Assembly (NCBI GenBank): GCA_012838425.1
Contig: DUPG01000008.1
Location: 84,042-148,041, forward strand
Length of the DNA stretch: 64,000 nt
Source: Clostridiales bacterium
Lineage (GTDB): Bacteria; Bacillota; Clostridia; Christensenellales; CAG-138
Direction: 5' to 3'
Shown: in pieces, positions 15,896 to 23,806 of the stretch
How positions within the stretch are numbered: the first letter of the stretch is position 1
Layout of the letters: each line of letters begins with the position of its first letter
The notes under the pieces: model-generated
The model's database searches: none
What the model was told of the DNA's origin: nothing
What the model saw: the letters and a program-made list of their open reading frames with translations, nothing else
Made by a program: the position numbers and the translations under genes

Positions 15896-16582
15896 TCAAT
15901 TCCTTCTCCTGCTATTCATTATCACAAAAAACCTCAACAATGTTATAGCGCTTGCCAACGCTGCGACAACATAGGTTGTTGCCGCCGCTTTAAGCACCTT
16001 TCTGGCACCTTCCTCTTCGTAGTAATCAATGTAGCCGCTCTGCGACAGCATAGCTATCGCGCGTGCAGAGGCGTTGAACTCAACGGGCAACGTTACAAGC
16101 TGAAACAGCAGCACAGCCGAATAAAGTATTATGCCAACCCACATAAGATCTATGACGCCCATAAAAAAGCCTATGAAAACAAGCCAAGGCGCGATGCTTG
16201 AGCCAAAGCTCGCAACAGGTAATATGGTATTCCTTATGCGAATAGGAACATACCCCTCCTTGTACTGCATAACATGACCTATTTCGTGCGCAGCAACCGC
16301 TAATGCCGCAACGCTTGTCCCATTATAAACGCTTTGACTAAGCCCTACTGTATCCGTGCGTGGATTGTAGTGGTCTGTAAGCCTTCCACCGACAGGCTGT
16401 AGCGACACATCACCGGCGTACTTCCCCAAAAGCTCGCTCGCTACCTGGTGCGCAGGCTTGCCCGACCGTGCTTGCACTTTACTATACTTATTAAAGGCCG
16501 ATTGCACAGAAGCTTGCGCTATAAAGCCGATCACCATAACGCCCAAAAGCGCGAAGAATAAGTAATCTGTGTAATATATCAT
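15896..16582 (-). CDS. YugP-like zinc metallopeptidase (membrane)
   Basis: The 228-residue protein has an N-terminal membrane helix, the zinc-binding motif HEIGHVMQ near residue 97, and two or three further hydrophobic segments. This is the layout of the DUF/YugP neutral zinc metallopeptidase family, integral-membrane proteases of unknown substrate. GGAGG precedes the start. It follows the uridine kinase gene by 12 bases on the same strand and is likely co-transcribed with it. Confidence 0.9.
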   Translation of the reverse strand: MIYYTDYLFFALLGVMVIGFIAQASVQSAFNKYSKVQARSGKPAHQVASELLGKYAGDVSLQPVGGRLTDHYNPRTDTVGLSQSVYNGTSVAALAVAAHEIGHVMQYKEGYVPIRIRNTILPVASFGSSIAPWLVFIGFFMGVIDLMWVGIILYSAVLLFQLVTLPVEFNASARAIAMLSQSGYIDYYEEEGARKVLKAAATTYVVAALASAITLLRFFVIMNSRRRN

Positions 16583-16594
16583 ACTTTTACCTCC

Positions 16595-18289
16595 TTAAAA
16601 GTGTATTTCATAAAATGAGTTGCCGCCAATGAACTCACGCAGTATTGATGTCGGCGGAATATGCGCCTCAACGCTTGCGTCAGCGTCAACAAAATATGTT
16701 AAGAACCTAACAAGCTCACGCGCCGCCGCATAATAGGGGCTTGAAGGCTTCACATCAGCCAACAGGCCATAGGCATACTTCTTCAATACTGCCAGCTCAT
16801 ACACAAGTGCAGTGTTCAATATAGTGTCCGCTTCTTCTTGGAAAGGGAACACCCAAAGCCTTTCGCCCCTCTGCACCCCCTGCCACATTGAAAGCGTTCT
16901 GTCCATAGATGCCGAGCGCGTCGCGAAATCCCTCACAAGCCTGCGCAGCAGCCTGACATCTGATGTTCTTATCCTATTATGATTATCCAAGTTCAATGTG
17001 GTCATTGCGCTTACATAAACCTTATAAACCTGCTCCTTGTTTATCACATCAGAAAGCAATAGCGGGTTCAGCGCGTGTATTCCCTCTATAATTATAGGAT
17101 GCTCCTTGCCGCCCTGTAAAATCACACCCTTTTCTTCCCTTTTACCTTTCGCAAAGGAGAACACAGGCGTTTCCACAGCTTCTCCCGCCATAAGCAATGA
17201 CAGATCCGTTCCTATGCGCTCAATATCGAGCGCGTTTATATGCTCAACATCTATTTCGCCGTTCTCGTCAGGTATCATTTTATCCCTGTCCAAATAATAA
17301 TTGTCTAACGAAAGCATAATGGGGGATAGCCCTAACGCTCTAAGCTGTGTAGCGATTCTATTCGCGGAAGTCGTTTTACCCGATGAGGAAGGTCCGCCAA
17401 TCAGCACCGCCCTTGCCCCTCTTGCCGCTATTTCATCGGCTAATTTCGCGTATGCCCTCTCATGCAGCGCTTCGTTCACCCTTATTAGCTCTGGCAGCTC
17501 GCCGCGCTCAACCAAGCTGTTCAGGTCATTAGCTGTCGAACAGTGCATCAGCCTGCACCAATTATCGCTTTGCATAAACACTTCTTCAAGCTTGGGCAAA
17601 CGGCTATACTCATTCGGAATATTCGGATTCATAGCAGAGGGCATCATAATCAGCACAGCGTCATCAACGCATTTAATATCAAATACGCTTATATATCCGG
17701 TAGAAGGCACGAGCACGCCGTATAGGTAATCCAAATAGTCGCTCCCTTCTATCGAGTAGAACTCAAAATCGTCGCTCTCCGCTTGACTTAACAGCTTTGC
17801 CCTGTCGCACTGACCGGTTTTCTTGAAAAACTCAATAGCCGCAGCCGAATCCATCTGCGTTCTTACAAAGCGCAGGTTTTTGCCGATCAGCTTCTTACAT
17901 TCAGCCTTTATTTTTCCCTCATCATCTTGTCCCAGCTTTTTACCATTCGGAAATTCCGCAGCTATATAGATTCCGTTCCCCAAGGAATGCTGTTCTATAA
18001 GCTCAACATCTTCATACAGCTGCTTCATCACATAAAGCACTATGTATTTCAGCGAGCGCTCATAAACCCTTCTGCCCGCTTCTGAATCGAATCTCACTAA
18101 TTTTATATCGCACTCCGTAACAGGAGCATAATGCAAATCAAACATTTTGCCGTCAATCAATGCGGCAAGCGGAATAGCGGATATAGAATTCCTGTCTAAA
18201 TTCAGCTTCTCCAACGCCTGATAAATGCTTTCGCCGAATTTAATACAGAGATTCTCACCGTCTATGCAGATAAATAACCTTTCTTCCAT
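16595..18289 (-). CDS. Uridine kinase-like nucleoside kinase with ThrRS-like N-terminal domains
   Basis: I start the protein at the ATG giving MEERLFICIDG (564 aa), because GGGAG lies 5 bases before it; the track start is 15 bases earlier. Residues 1-60 resemble a TGS domain and about 60-200 resemble the threonyl-tRNA synthetase second additional domain (RRVYERSLKYIVLYVMKQLY, then HSLGNGIYIAAEF), with the editing-site histidines missing. The C-terminal half is a phosphoribulokinase/uridine kinase: P-loop GGPSSSGKTT near residue 290, LDNYYLDRDK, and IIEGIHALNP. It should phosphorylate uridine or cytidine in pyrimidine salvage. This domain combination is a known bacterial family. Confidence 0.88.
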   Translation of the reverse strand: MEERLFICIDGENLCIKFGESIYQALEKLNLDRNSISAIPLAALIDGKMFDLHYAPVTECDIKLVRFDSEAGRRVYERSLKYIVLYVMKQLYEDVELIEQHSLGNGIYIAAEFPNGKKLGQDDEGKIKAECKKLIGKNLRFVRTQMDSAAAIEFFKKTGQCDRAKLLSQAESDDFEFYSIEGSDYLDYLYGVLVPSTGYISVFDIKCVDDAVLIMMPSAMNPNIPNEYSRLPKLEEVFMQSDNWCRLMHCSTANDLNSLVERGELPELIRVNEALHERAYAKLADEIAARGARAVLIGGPSSSGKTTSANRIATQLRALGLSPIMLSLDNYYLDRDKMIPDENGEIDVEHINALDIERIGTDLSLLMAGEAVETPVFSFAKGKREEKGVILQGGKEHPIIIEGIHALNPLLLSDVINKEQVYKVYVSAMTTLNLDNHNRIRTSDVRLLRRLVRDFATRSASMDRTLSMWQGVQRGERLWVFPFQEEADTILNTALVYELAVLKKYAYGLLADVKPSSPYYAAARELVRFLTYFVDADASVEAHIPPTSILREFIGGNSFYEIHF

Positions 18290-18378
18290 ATTCACTCCCA
18301 TCATATTCTACAAGTATGCTAAGCAGTATTTAATATTATATCATGAACCAAAATATATTAAAATCCCTAAAAAACCGC

Positions 18379-18407
18379 TTGACAGCCCCTTATACTGCCT
18401 ATATAAT
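18379..18407 (+). promoter_or_regulatory. Consensus sigma-A promoter of infC-rpmI-rplT
   Basis: TTGACA, 17 bases, TATAAT: a perfect match at both hexamers. It leaves a 5' leader of about 140 bases before infC. Confidence 0.9.
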
Positions 18408-18413
18408 CTGTGT

Positions 18414-18552
18414 GTTAAGCAGAAGCACCCGCTTCTCACCTGCTGGACGATTTAGTTCTTGCATGGTTAGAAATAAGTAATAATACTTGCTTATACTTGG
18501 GTGCGCTATGCACCCAATTTTGTTTGGGAAAATACTTTGGAGGTGTCATCAC
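18414..18552 (+). promoter_or_regulatory. infC operon leader (L20-leader-like) with attenuator
   Basis: The leader between promoter and infC contains AGAAGC-ACCC-GCTTCT, a first hairpin close to the 5' end, and a terminator-like hairpin TGGGTGC-...-GCACCCA followed by ATTTTGTTT (18498-18525). Firmicute infC-rpmI-rplT operons are regulated by binding of L20 to the leader and transcription termination; the layout here fits that. The specific L20-binding fold has not been verified. Confidence 0.65.
18498..18525 (+). terminator. Attenuator terminator upstream of infC
   Basis: TGGGTGC-GCTAT-GCACCCA, a 7-bp stem, followed by AATTTTGTTT, about 90 bases after the promoter and 14 bases before the infC Shine-Dalgarno sequence. 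Confidence 0.65.
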
Positions 18553-19071
18553 ATAGCTAATAACGACTTATTGATTAACGACCAAATTCGTGAGAAGGAG
18601 GTCCGCCTTATTGATGAAGACGGAAGCCAGCTTGGTGTCGTAGAGCTTTCGGTTGCACAGAGGATGGCTGATGAGCGCGGGCTTGACTTGGTGCTTATTG
18701 CTCCGCAGGCAAAGCCCCCGGTCTGTAAGATAACAGACTATTCGAAGTTTAAGTTCGAAAAAATCAAGAGGGAAAAAGAGCAGCGCAAAGCTCAAAAAAC
18801 AATTGAGATGAAGGAAGTCCGCCTATCTGCAACGATAGATACGCATGACTTAGAGGTTAAATCAAAGGCTGCTATTAAGTTTTTGCAGAATGGCGACAAG
18901 GTTAAGGCTTCTATTCGCTTTAAGGGAAGGCAAATAACTCACGGAGAAATCGGTCAAAAGGTTATGGACGACTTCTTCAAGTTAGTTGAGGAATATGCTG
19001 TGATTGACCGTCCGCCTAAAATCGAAGGTCGCAGTATGTTCATGATACTGTCTCCCAAACCGCAAAAATAA
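18553..19071 (+). CDS. infC: Translation initiation factor IF-3
   Basis: IF-3 keeps ribosomal subunits apart and proofreads start codon choice. The conserved N-domain (LLINDQIREKEVRLID) and C-domain (MKEVRLSATIDTHDLEVKSK, GRQITH) are intact. The track begins at an upstream TTG-type codon in the leader, but GGAGGT at 18539-18544 is placed 9 bases before an in-frame ATA at 18553, and no ATG, GTG or TTG lies at a usable distance in frame. IF-3 genes classically use rare start codons to allow autoregulation, so I take ATA as the start, giving a 172-residue protein of normal length. It is first in the infC-rpmI-rplT operon. Confidence 0.92.
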   Translation: MANNDLLINDQIREKEVRLIDEDGSQLGVVELSVAQRMADERGLDLVLIAPQAKPPVCKITDYSKFKFEKIKREKEQRKAQKTIEMKEVRLSATIDTHDLEVKSKAAIKFLQNGDKVKASIRFKGRQITHGEIGQKVMDDFFKLVEEYAVIDRPPKIEGRSMFMILSPKPQK

Positions 19072-19090
19072 TTTATAGGAGGAAAACCCC

Positions 19091-19288
19091 ATGCCGAAAA
19101 TTAAAACACACAGGGGCGCGGCAAAACGCTTCAGCCTTACAAAGTCAGGCAAGATAAAGCGTAGCAAGGCTTACAAGAGCCATATTCTAACAAAGAAATC
19201 TACTAAGAGGAAGCGCAGTCTTCGTCAAACTGGCTATATCGCAGAGATGGAAGCCAAGAAGATCAAGATGCTCATCCCGTATAAATAA
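19091..19288 (+). CDS. rpmI: Ribosomal protein bL35
   Basis: The 65-residue, very basic protein shows the bL35 signature [14 protein letters not shown] and a C-terminal Lys/Arg-rich part. AGGAGG precedes the ATG. It lies between infC and rplT, the normal order. It is a component of the large ribosomal subunit. Confidence 0.98.
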   Translation: MPKIKTHRGAAKRFSLTKSGKIKRSKAYKSHILTKKSTKRKRSLRQTGYIAEMEAKKIKMLIPYK

Positions 19289-19300
19289 GGAGGTATTGAA

Positions 19301-19657
19301 ATGGCTCGTATAAAAAGGTCAGTAAACGCACTGAAAAAGCGTCGTAAGGTATTGAGGCTTGCAAAGGGTTATTATGGCGCAAAAAGCAAGCTGTATCGCG
19401 CTGCAAACCAACAGGTTATGAAGTCATTGGCGTATGCCTATGTAGGCAGAAAGCTAAGGAAGCGCGAATATCGCAGACTGTGGATTTCACGCATCAACGC
19501 AGGCGCAAGAATGTGCGGCACATCATACAGCCGCTTGATAAACGGCTTGAAGGTTGCCGGTATCGATATAAACCGTAAGGTATTATCCGAGTTGGCAATT
19601 TCAGATATGAACGCTTTCCGCGAATTAGTCGAAGTTGCTAAGGCTGCGAAGAATTGA
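19301..19657 (+). CDS. rplT: Ribosomal protein bL20
   Basis: The 118-residue protein carries the bL20 signature [26 protein letters not shown] and [23 protein letters not shown]. It is an early large-subunit assembly protein and in Firmicutes represses its own operon through the leader upstream of infC. An AAGGAGG site is present. Its stop overlaps the TTG start of the downstream methyltransferase. Confidence 0.98.
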   Translation: MARIKRSVNALKKRRKVLRLAKGYYGAKSKLYRAANQQVMKSLAYAYVGRKLRKREYRRLWISRINAGARMCGTSYSRLINGLKVAGIDINRKVLSELAISDMNAFRELVEVAKAAKN

Positions 19658-20424
19658 TTATCACAAGCACAAGAAACGATAAGGTTTTACGCGCAAGGTC
19701 GCTCTCAAATAAAAAAGGCAGACTCGAAACGGGTTTGCATTTTATTGAGGGCGATAAGCTTGTGCGCGAAGCCATAATATCGGGCGCTGAAATAGTCGAT
19801 GCCTTTATTGAAGAAGGGCATGACTTAATGCAGGCAATTTTAGAAGGCGCTGGCGCTGAGGTTAAGATAGTATCGCGCGATGTTATGAAGGCATTAGCCA
19901 ACACAAATGAGCCTCAGTATGTTTGCGCTACCGTAAAAACACCCGAGCTTGAAGTCCCGCGCTTTTATGACGACGGGCTTATTGTAGTATTAGACGAGGT
20001 TCAGGACCCCGGCAATTTAGGCACAATAATAAGAACAGCCGACGCTTTCGGAGCGCAGGGCGTACTAATAAGCGACGACAGCGCAGACCCGTTTGCCCCC
20101 AAGCCCTTGCGCGCTTCTATGGGCTCTGTGTATCATATCCCTATATGGCGCACCGAGTTAGCGCCTGAGATTCAAAAGCTTACAGAACAGGGCTTTACAT
20201 TGGTTTGCGGTCACCTAAAAGGCAGCGAGGAAGCACCTGCAATCACATCAAAAATGGCGTTGATAATAGGAAATGAGAGCAGGGGAGTATCGGATTCGTT
20301 AGCGGACATAAGCTACAAGTACAGGCTTCCCATATACGGCTTTGCGGAGTCGCTTAACGCTTCCGTTGCCGCAGGAATACTCATATACAAGTTTGCAAAT
20401 CTTATGAGGGGTGAAAAAGCGTGA
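19654..20424 (+). CDS. TrmH/SpoU-family RNA 2'-O-methyltransferase
   Basis: The 256-residue protein has an N-terminal substrate-binding domain ([15 protein letters not shown]... FIEGDKLV) and a C-terminal SpoU knot domain with the three family motifs: [28 protein letters not shown] and [13 protein letters not shown]. It should methylate a ribose in rRNA (or tRNA) using S-adenosylmethionine. The start is a TTG that overlaps the rplT stop, with no good RBS, so translation probably depends on rplT translation. It overlaps the next gene by 4 bases. Confidence 0.92.
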   Translation: MIITSTRNDKVLRARSLSNKKGRLETGLHFIEGDKLVREAIISGAEIVDAFIEEGHDLMQAILEGAGAEVKIVSRDVMKALANTNEPQYVCATVKTPELEVPRFYDDGLIVVLDEVQDPGNLGTIIRTADAFGAQGVLISDDSADPFAPKPLRASMGSVYHIPIWRTELAPEIQKLTEQGFTLVCGHLKGSEEAPAITSKMALIIGNESRGVSDSLADISYKYRLPIYGFAESLNASVAAGILIYKFANLMRGEKA

Positions 20425-20909
20425 GCAATACTATGAGAATAGGTGTTACAGGCGACACTCATGGCGATTTAGCAAATATAAAGCGTGCTGTAAACGCCCT
20501 TCCCGATGTTGATTTATGGTTTCATATGGGCGATTTCGGCTCTGATTTCAAGAAGCTTGTGCAGCTTACAGGCAAGCATGTGGATTTTGTGCGCGGAAAC
20601 TGCGATATACTGGGCTCAGAAGCTCCCAACGAGCTTGTTGTAGAATACGGCGGAGTTAAATTCTTCTTAACGCATGGACATATCTATAATGTTAACTTCG
20701 GTATTCAAAAGCTTGTATATCGTGCGCAGGAATTAAACTGCCAAGTCGCGTTATATGGGCATACACATATACCCCAAATAGCAATGGTGGGCGATGTGCT
20801 CGTATTAAACCCCGGCAGCCCCACAAGACCGCTTTCCGATTCAGGCAAAACAGTAGGTCTTTTGACTATCGAGAACCATAAAGCAAAGGCAGAAGTATTC
20901 AAGCTCTGA
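20421..20909 (+). CDS. YfcE/MJ0936-family metallophosphoesterase
   Basis: The 162-residue protein has the calcineurin-like phosphoesterase motifs: GDTHGD near the N-terminus, FHMGDFGSD, VRGNCD, LTHGH and GHTH near residue 115. These bind two metals and hydrolyse phosphodiesters; the natural substrate is usually unknown. The GTG start overlaps the methyltransferase stop. It converges on the histidine kinase gene 90 bases away. Confidence 0.92.
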   Translation: MSNTMRIGVTGDTHGDLANIKRAVNALPDVDLWFHMGDFGSDFKKLVQLTGKHVDFVRGNCDILGSEAPNELVVEYGGVKFFLTHGHIYNVNFGIQKLVYRAQELNCQVALYGHTHIPQIAMVGDVLVLNPGSPTRPLSDSGKTVGLLTIENHKAKAEVFKL

Positions 20910-20999
20910 TTCAAGAATTACTTTAATCGGTGTGTTACCAATCAAAAGAAAGCTATTCCCTCATTTTTTTGATATAAAGTTAAATATAAGTATTCAGTT

Positions 21000-22856
21000 T
21001 TAATTCAAGTATTTCTTATCTCTTTCAGGGTCGAATGGCGTTAATGTTATCATAAATGTCGAGCCCTTATCCTCAACGCTCTTTACTATAAGCGTTTCAT
21101 CCATAGCGTCTAATATCTGCTGCGCTATTGACAGCCCTAAGCCTGTGCTTCCCTTTGTGCGCGACTTGCTGACTGTATAGAACCTTTCAAAAATGCGTGG
21201 CAAATCCATTGCGGGAATACCTACGCCCTTGTCCGATACGCTGATAATTATCTTGTTCTTGCACTTGTTCGCGTTATAGCTTGGGTTGGATACCGCTACA
21301 TTAGGCTGTGTTATAAGGTGTGAGAAGTCCTTCACATATTTTGCGCTTACGGTTACCTTTCCGCCGGACTTTGAGTATTTTACTGCGTTGTCCGTCAATA
21401 TTATCAGCACCTGCGATAGTCTGTCGTGGTCCGTCATTGCTATAAGATTGTCCTGCACATCAAACTCTACTTCGATATTCTTCTTAGCTGCGGTAGTGCT
21501 TAATGAAACCTCAAGCTGCTTTAATTTTTCGCTTACATTCACAGGCTCAATCTCAAATGCCAGCGCATTAGACTGCAGCTTAGAAATAGTAAGCATATCC
21601 GATATAAGCCTTGACAGCCTCGTTACTTCCTCAATCATTACATTGTAATAGCGGTGCTTAGTTTCTTCGTCGGGAATCATATCGTCGGCAAGCGGTTCTA
21701 ATAAGCCTCTTAACGCAGTCAGCGGAGTTCTGAACTCGTGGCTTATATTAGCGATATACTCCCTTCGCATATTTTCTAATCTCTCCATTTCTGTCGCGTC
21801 CTTGAAAAGCCCAACTGCGCCTGCGCAATTGTTTTCATCGTCGTATATGGTAGATACGGTTATCCATATAGCTCTGCCGTCTTCTGTGTGGTATGTGGTC
21901 ATTCTGACCTCGTCGGTGTCAAGCACTGCGTCAAACAGCTCCCAAATCTCGGGGTGCGGTACTAATTCCTCCTTTGTGGAAACGCCCACCGCGCCGAACA
22001 TATTCATAAGCGCAGGGTTGTAGTGCATAATCTTGCCCTGTGTATTTATTGCGACAATACCGTCGGATAGCCCTGCTATTATTTGATTAAGCTGGCGTTT
22101 TTCAAGCCTAAGCTCGCGCATCATATTAGAAACCCTGTCCGTCATTGTGTTTATTGCGCGTGCTATTGTTCCGAACTCGCCCTTGATTTTCTCGTTAGCT
22201 TTTGCGTCGTAATTGCCTTCGGAAACCTCTTTCGCTACTAATACCAAGTGTTTAGTCGGCTTGAGTGCGTGAGTCGCTCCTGCTATTGTCAGGACTGCCG
22301 CGAATGGAAGCGCAATCAAAGCCGATAGTATTATTGTGTAGTTCGATAGTGAAATGCTCGAGAGAATCTTAGCTCTCTCAGTAATTATGAATATGTTGCC
22401 AAGTATTGTTCCGCTTTCGTTATATACATGAGATGCGGCGCATACATATATTTCGTTGTTGATTTCTAAATGCTTTGAGTAATACCTCTCGCCCGTAAAA
22501 AACTCGTTGTTCTCCGCTATGAACCGTATCAGCCCGCGCATGAATTCCGGGTCGTTAACCGGCTCTGATAAATATTGAAAAGCGTAATCTGTTTCAACAA
22601 AAACAATGTACGAATTGACGGAATCAGCCATCTCCGCACACAGATAAGCATATGTTTCATAATCTAAGCTGTTCGCTATTTTCTCGGTGGTTAAAAGTGC
22701 GGCTGCATTTGCGACAGGCATTAACTCATTTATCTTTTGTGTTATGTGCTTGTCCTTGCTAAGCAGCGTATATGATGTAATCAGCACAGCTAATGCAATT
22801 GCTGTGGTAATTACGAATATTATTAAGGCTTTGCGCAGCAATACGCTTTTTAGCAT
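21000..22856 (-). CDS. Sensor histidine kinase (PhoR/WalK-like)
   Basis: I use the second in-frame ATG (MLKSVLLRKAL, 618 aa) because TTTGGAGA sits just before it. Two membrane helices (about residues 8-30 and 175-200) flank an extracellular sensor domain, followed by a HAMP region, a PAS domain (LNQIIAGLSDGIVAINTQGKI), the dimerisation/phosphoacceptor motif ISHEFRTPLTAL, and the ATPase motifs NAVKYS, DKGVGIP and GSTGLGLSIAQQIL. This is the architecture of PhoR/WalK-type kinases. It is paired with the upstream response regulator; the signal is not evident. Confidence 0.93.
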   Translation of the reverse strand: MLKSVLLRKALIIFVITTAIALAVLITSYTLLSKDKHITQKINELMPVANAAALLTTEKIANSLDYETYAYLCAEMADSVNSYIVFVETDYAFQYLSEPVNDPEFMRGLIRFIAENNEFFTGERYYSKHLEINNEIYVCAASHVYNESGTILGNIFIITERAKILSSISLSNYTIILSALIALPFAAVLTIAGATHALKPTKHLVLVAKEVSEGNYDAKANEKIKGEFGTIARAINTMTDRVSNMMRELRLEKRQLNQIIAGLSDGIVAINTQGKIMHYNPALMNMFGAVGVSTKEELVPHPEIWELFDAVLDTDEVRMTTYHTEDGRAIWITVSTIYDDENNCAGAVGLFKDATEMERLENMRREYIANISHEFRTPLTALRGLLEPLADDMIPDEETKHRYYNVMIEEVTRLSRLISDMLTISKLQSNALAFEIEPVNVSEKLKQLEVSLSTTAAKKNIEVEFDVQDNLIAMTDHDRLSQVLIILTDNAVKYSKSGGKVTVSAKYVKDFSHLITQPNVAVSNPSYNANKCKNKIIISVSDKGVGIPAMDLPRIFERFYTVSKSRTKGSTGLGLSIAQQILDAMDETLIVKSVEDKGSTFMITLTPFDPERDKKYLN

Positions 22857-22882
22857 TACATTTCTCCAAAACAATATGGCAA

Positions 22883-22910
22883 CAACGCTGCAAGAAATCT
22901 CGCAGCGTTG
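22883..22910 (-). other. Stem-loop between response regulator and kinase genes
   Basis: CAACGCTGC-(10)-GCAGCGTTG, a perfect 9-bp inverted repeat in the 77-base gap between the two cistrons, lacking a U tract. It may reduce read-through or mark a processing site so that regulator exceeds kinase. Confidence 0.55.
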
Positions 22911-22933
22911 ATTGTAAAACGGTAATATCTATC

Positions 22934-23617
22934 TCAAAGCTGTTCGAACTTGTATCCTACGCCGTAAATCGTCTTGATTCCCCACTTGAAGTCGGGATGC
23001 TCAATCTTCGAACGAATACGCTTGATATGGGTATCTACAGTCCTTGTTTCGCCTGCAAACTCATAGCCCCAAATGCGCGTTAACAGCTGCTCGCGCGAGA
23101 AAACCTGACCCGGATTCGAAGCAAGCATATGCAGTATTTCAAGCTCTTTGGGTGTGCAGATAATGGGCTTGCCGAACAGCGTTACGGAATATCTGCTAAT
23201 GTCAATCTGTAAGCCGCCTATGCTTACAGTGCGTGAGGAGGCGACTTCGTGCTCAACCGAGCGGCGCAGAACAGTCTTTATACGCGCAACGACTTCTCTC
23301 GGGCTGAAGGGCTTTACGATATAGTCGTCAGCACCCAATTCTAAGCCTATAATGCGGTCGATTTCTTCGCCCTTAGCTGTGAGCATTATGATAGGAACCT
23401 GCGATGTCTTTCTGATTTCCTTGCAGACATCTATACCGGAAAGCTGGGGCATCATTATGTCAAGCACGAACAATGAAATGTCTGAAGTCGCGTTTTCAAG
23501 CGCGGCTTTTCCGTCGTAAACACTTATGGGTATATAGCCCTCCGCTTTTAGGTAAATCCCCAGTGACTCATGAACCACCGGGTCATCGTCCGCAATCAAT
23601 ATTTTTACCTGACTCAT
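22934..23617 (-). CDS. OmpR/PhoB-family response regulator
   Basis: The start is placed at MSQVKILIADDD (227 aa) because GGAGG is 5 bases upstream; the track starts 12 bases earlier, on the RBS itself. The receiver domain has the acidic pocket (ADDDP), the phospho-acceptor aspartate in FVLDIMMPQ and the lysine in VKPFSP. The C-terminal winged helix ends in TRTVDTHIKRIRSKIE and IYGVGYKFE. It regulates transcription on phosphorylation by the adjacent kinase. A TG-extended -10 (TGATATAAT) lies about 50 bases upstream. Confidence 0.95.
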   Translation of the reverse strand: MSQVKILIADDDPVVHESLGIYLKAEGYIPISVYDGKAALENATSDISLFVLDIMMPQLSGIDVCKEIRKTSQVPIIMLTAKGEEIDRIIGLELGADDYIVKPFSPREVVARIKTVLRRSVEHEVASSRTVSIGGLQIDISRYSVTLFGKPIICTPKELEILHMLASNPGQVFSREQLLTRIWGYEFAGETRTVDTHIKRIRSKIEHPDFKWGIKTIYGVGYKFEQL

Positions 23618-23667
23618 ATATACCTCCATCTATAGCAATCATTATTAAAGTTTACCAACCTATCATT

Positions 23668-23673
23668 ATTATA
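23668..23673 (-). promoter_or_regulatory. Extended -10 promoter of the two-component operon
   Basis: On the minus strand TGATATAAT gives a perfect -10 with the TGn extension; the -35 (TTTTAA) is poor, as is common for extended -10 promoters. Confidence 0.4.
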
Positions 23674-23806
23674 TCATAACTTTTTTACGATTAAAAGCAT
23701 TTTTTATAATAAAAGAAAATTTTATATCGTTGTTAAAAAGTGATTGTGTTCTTTTGCTTGCATATAAGGCAAAAAAGTCGAATAATTAAGGCAAATTTTG
23801 GGCGTT

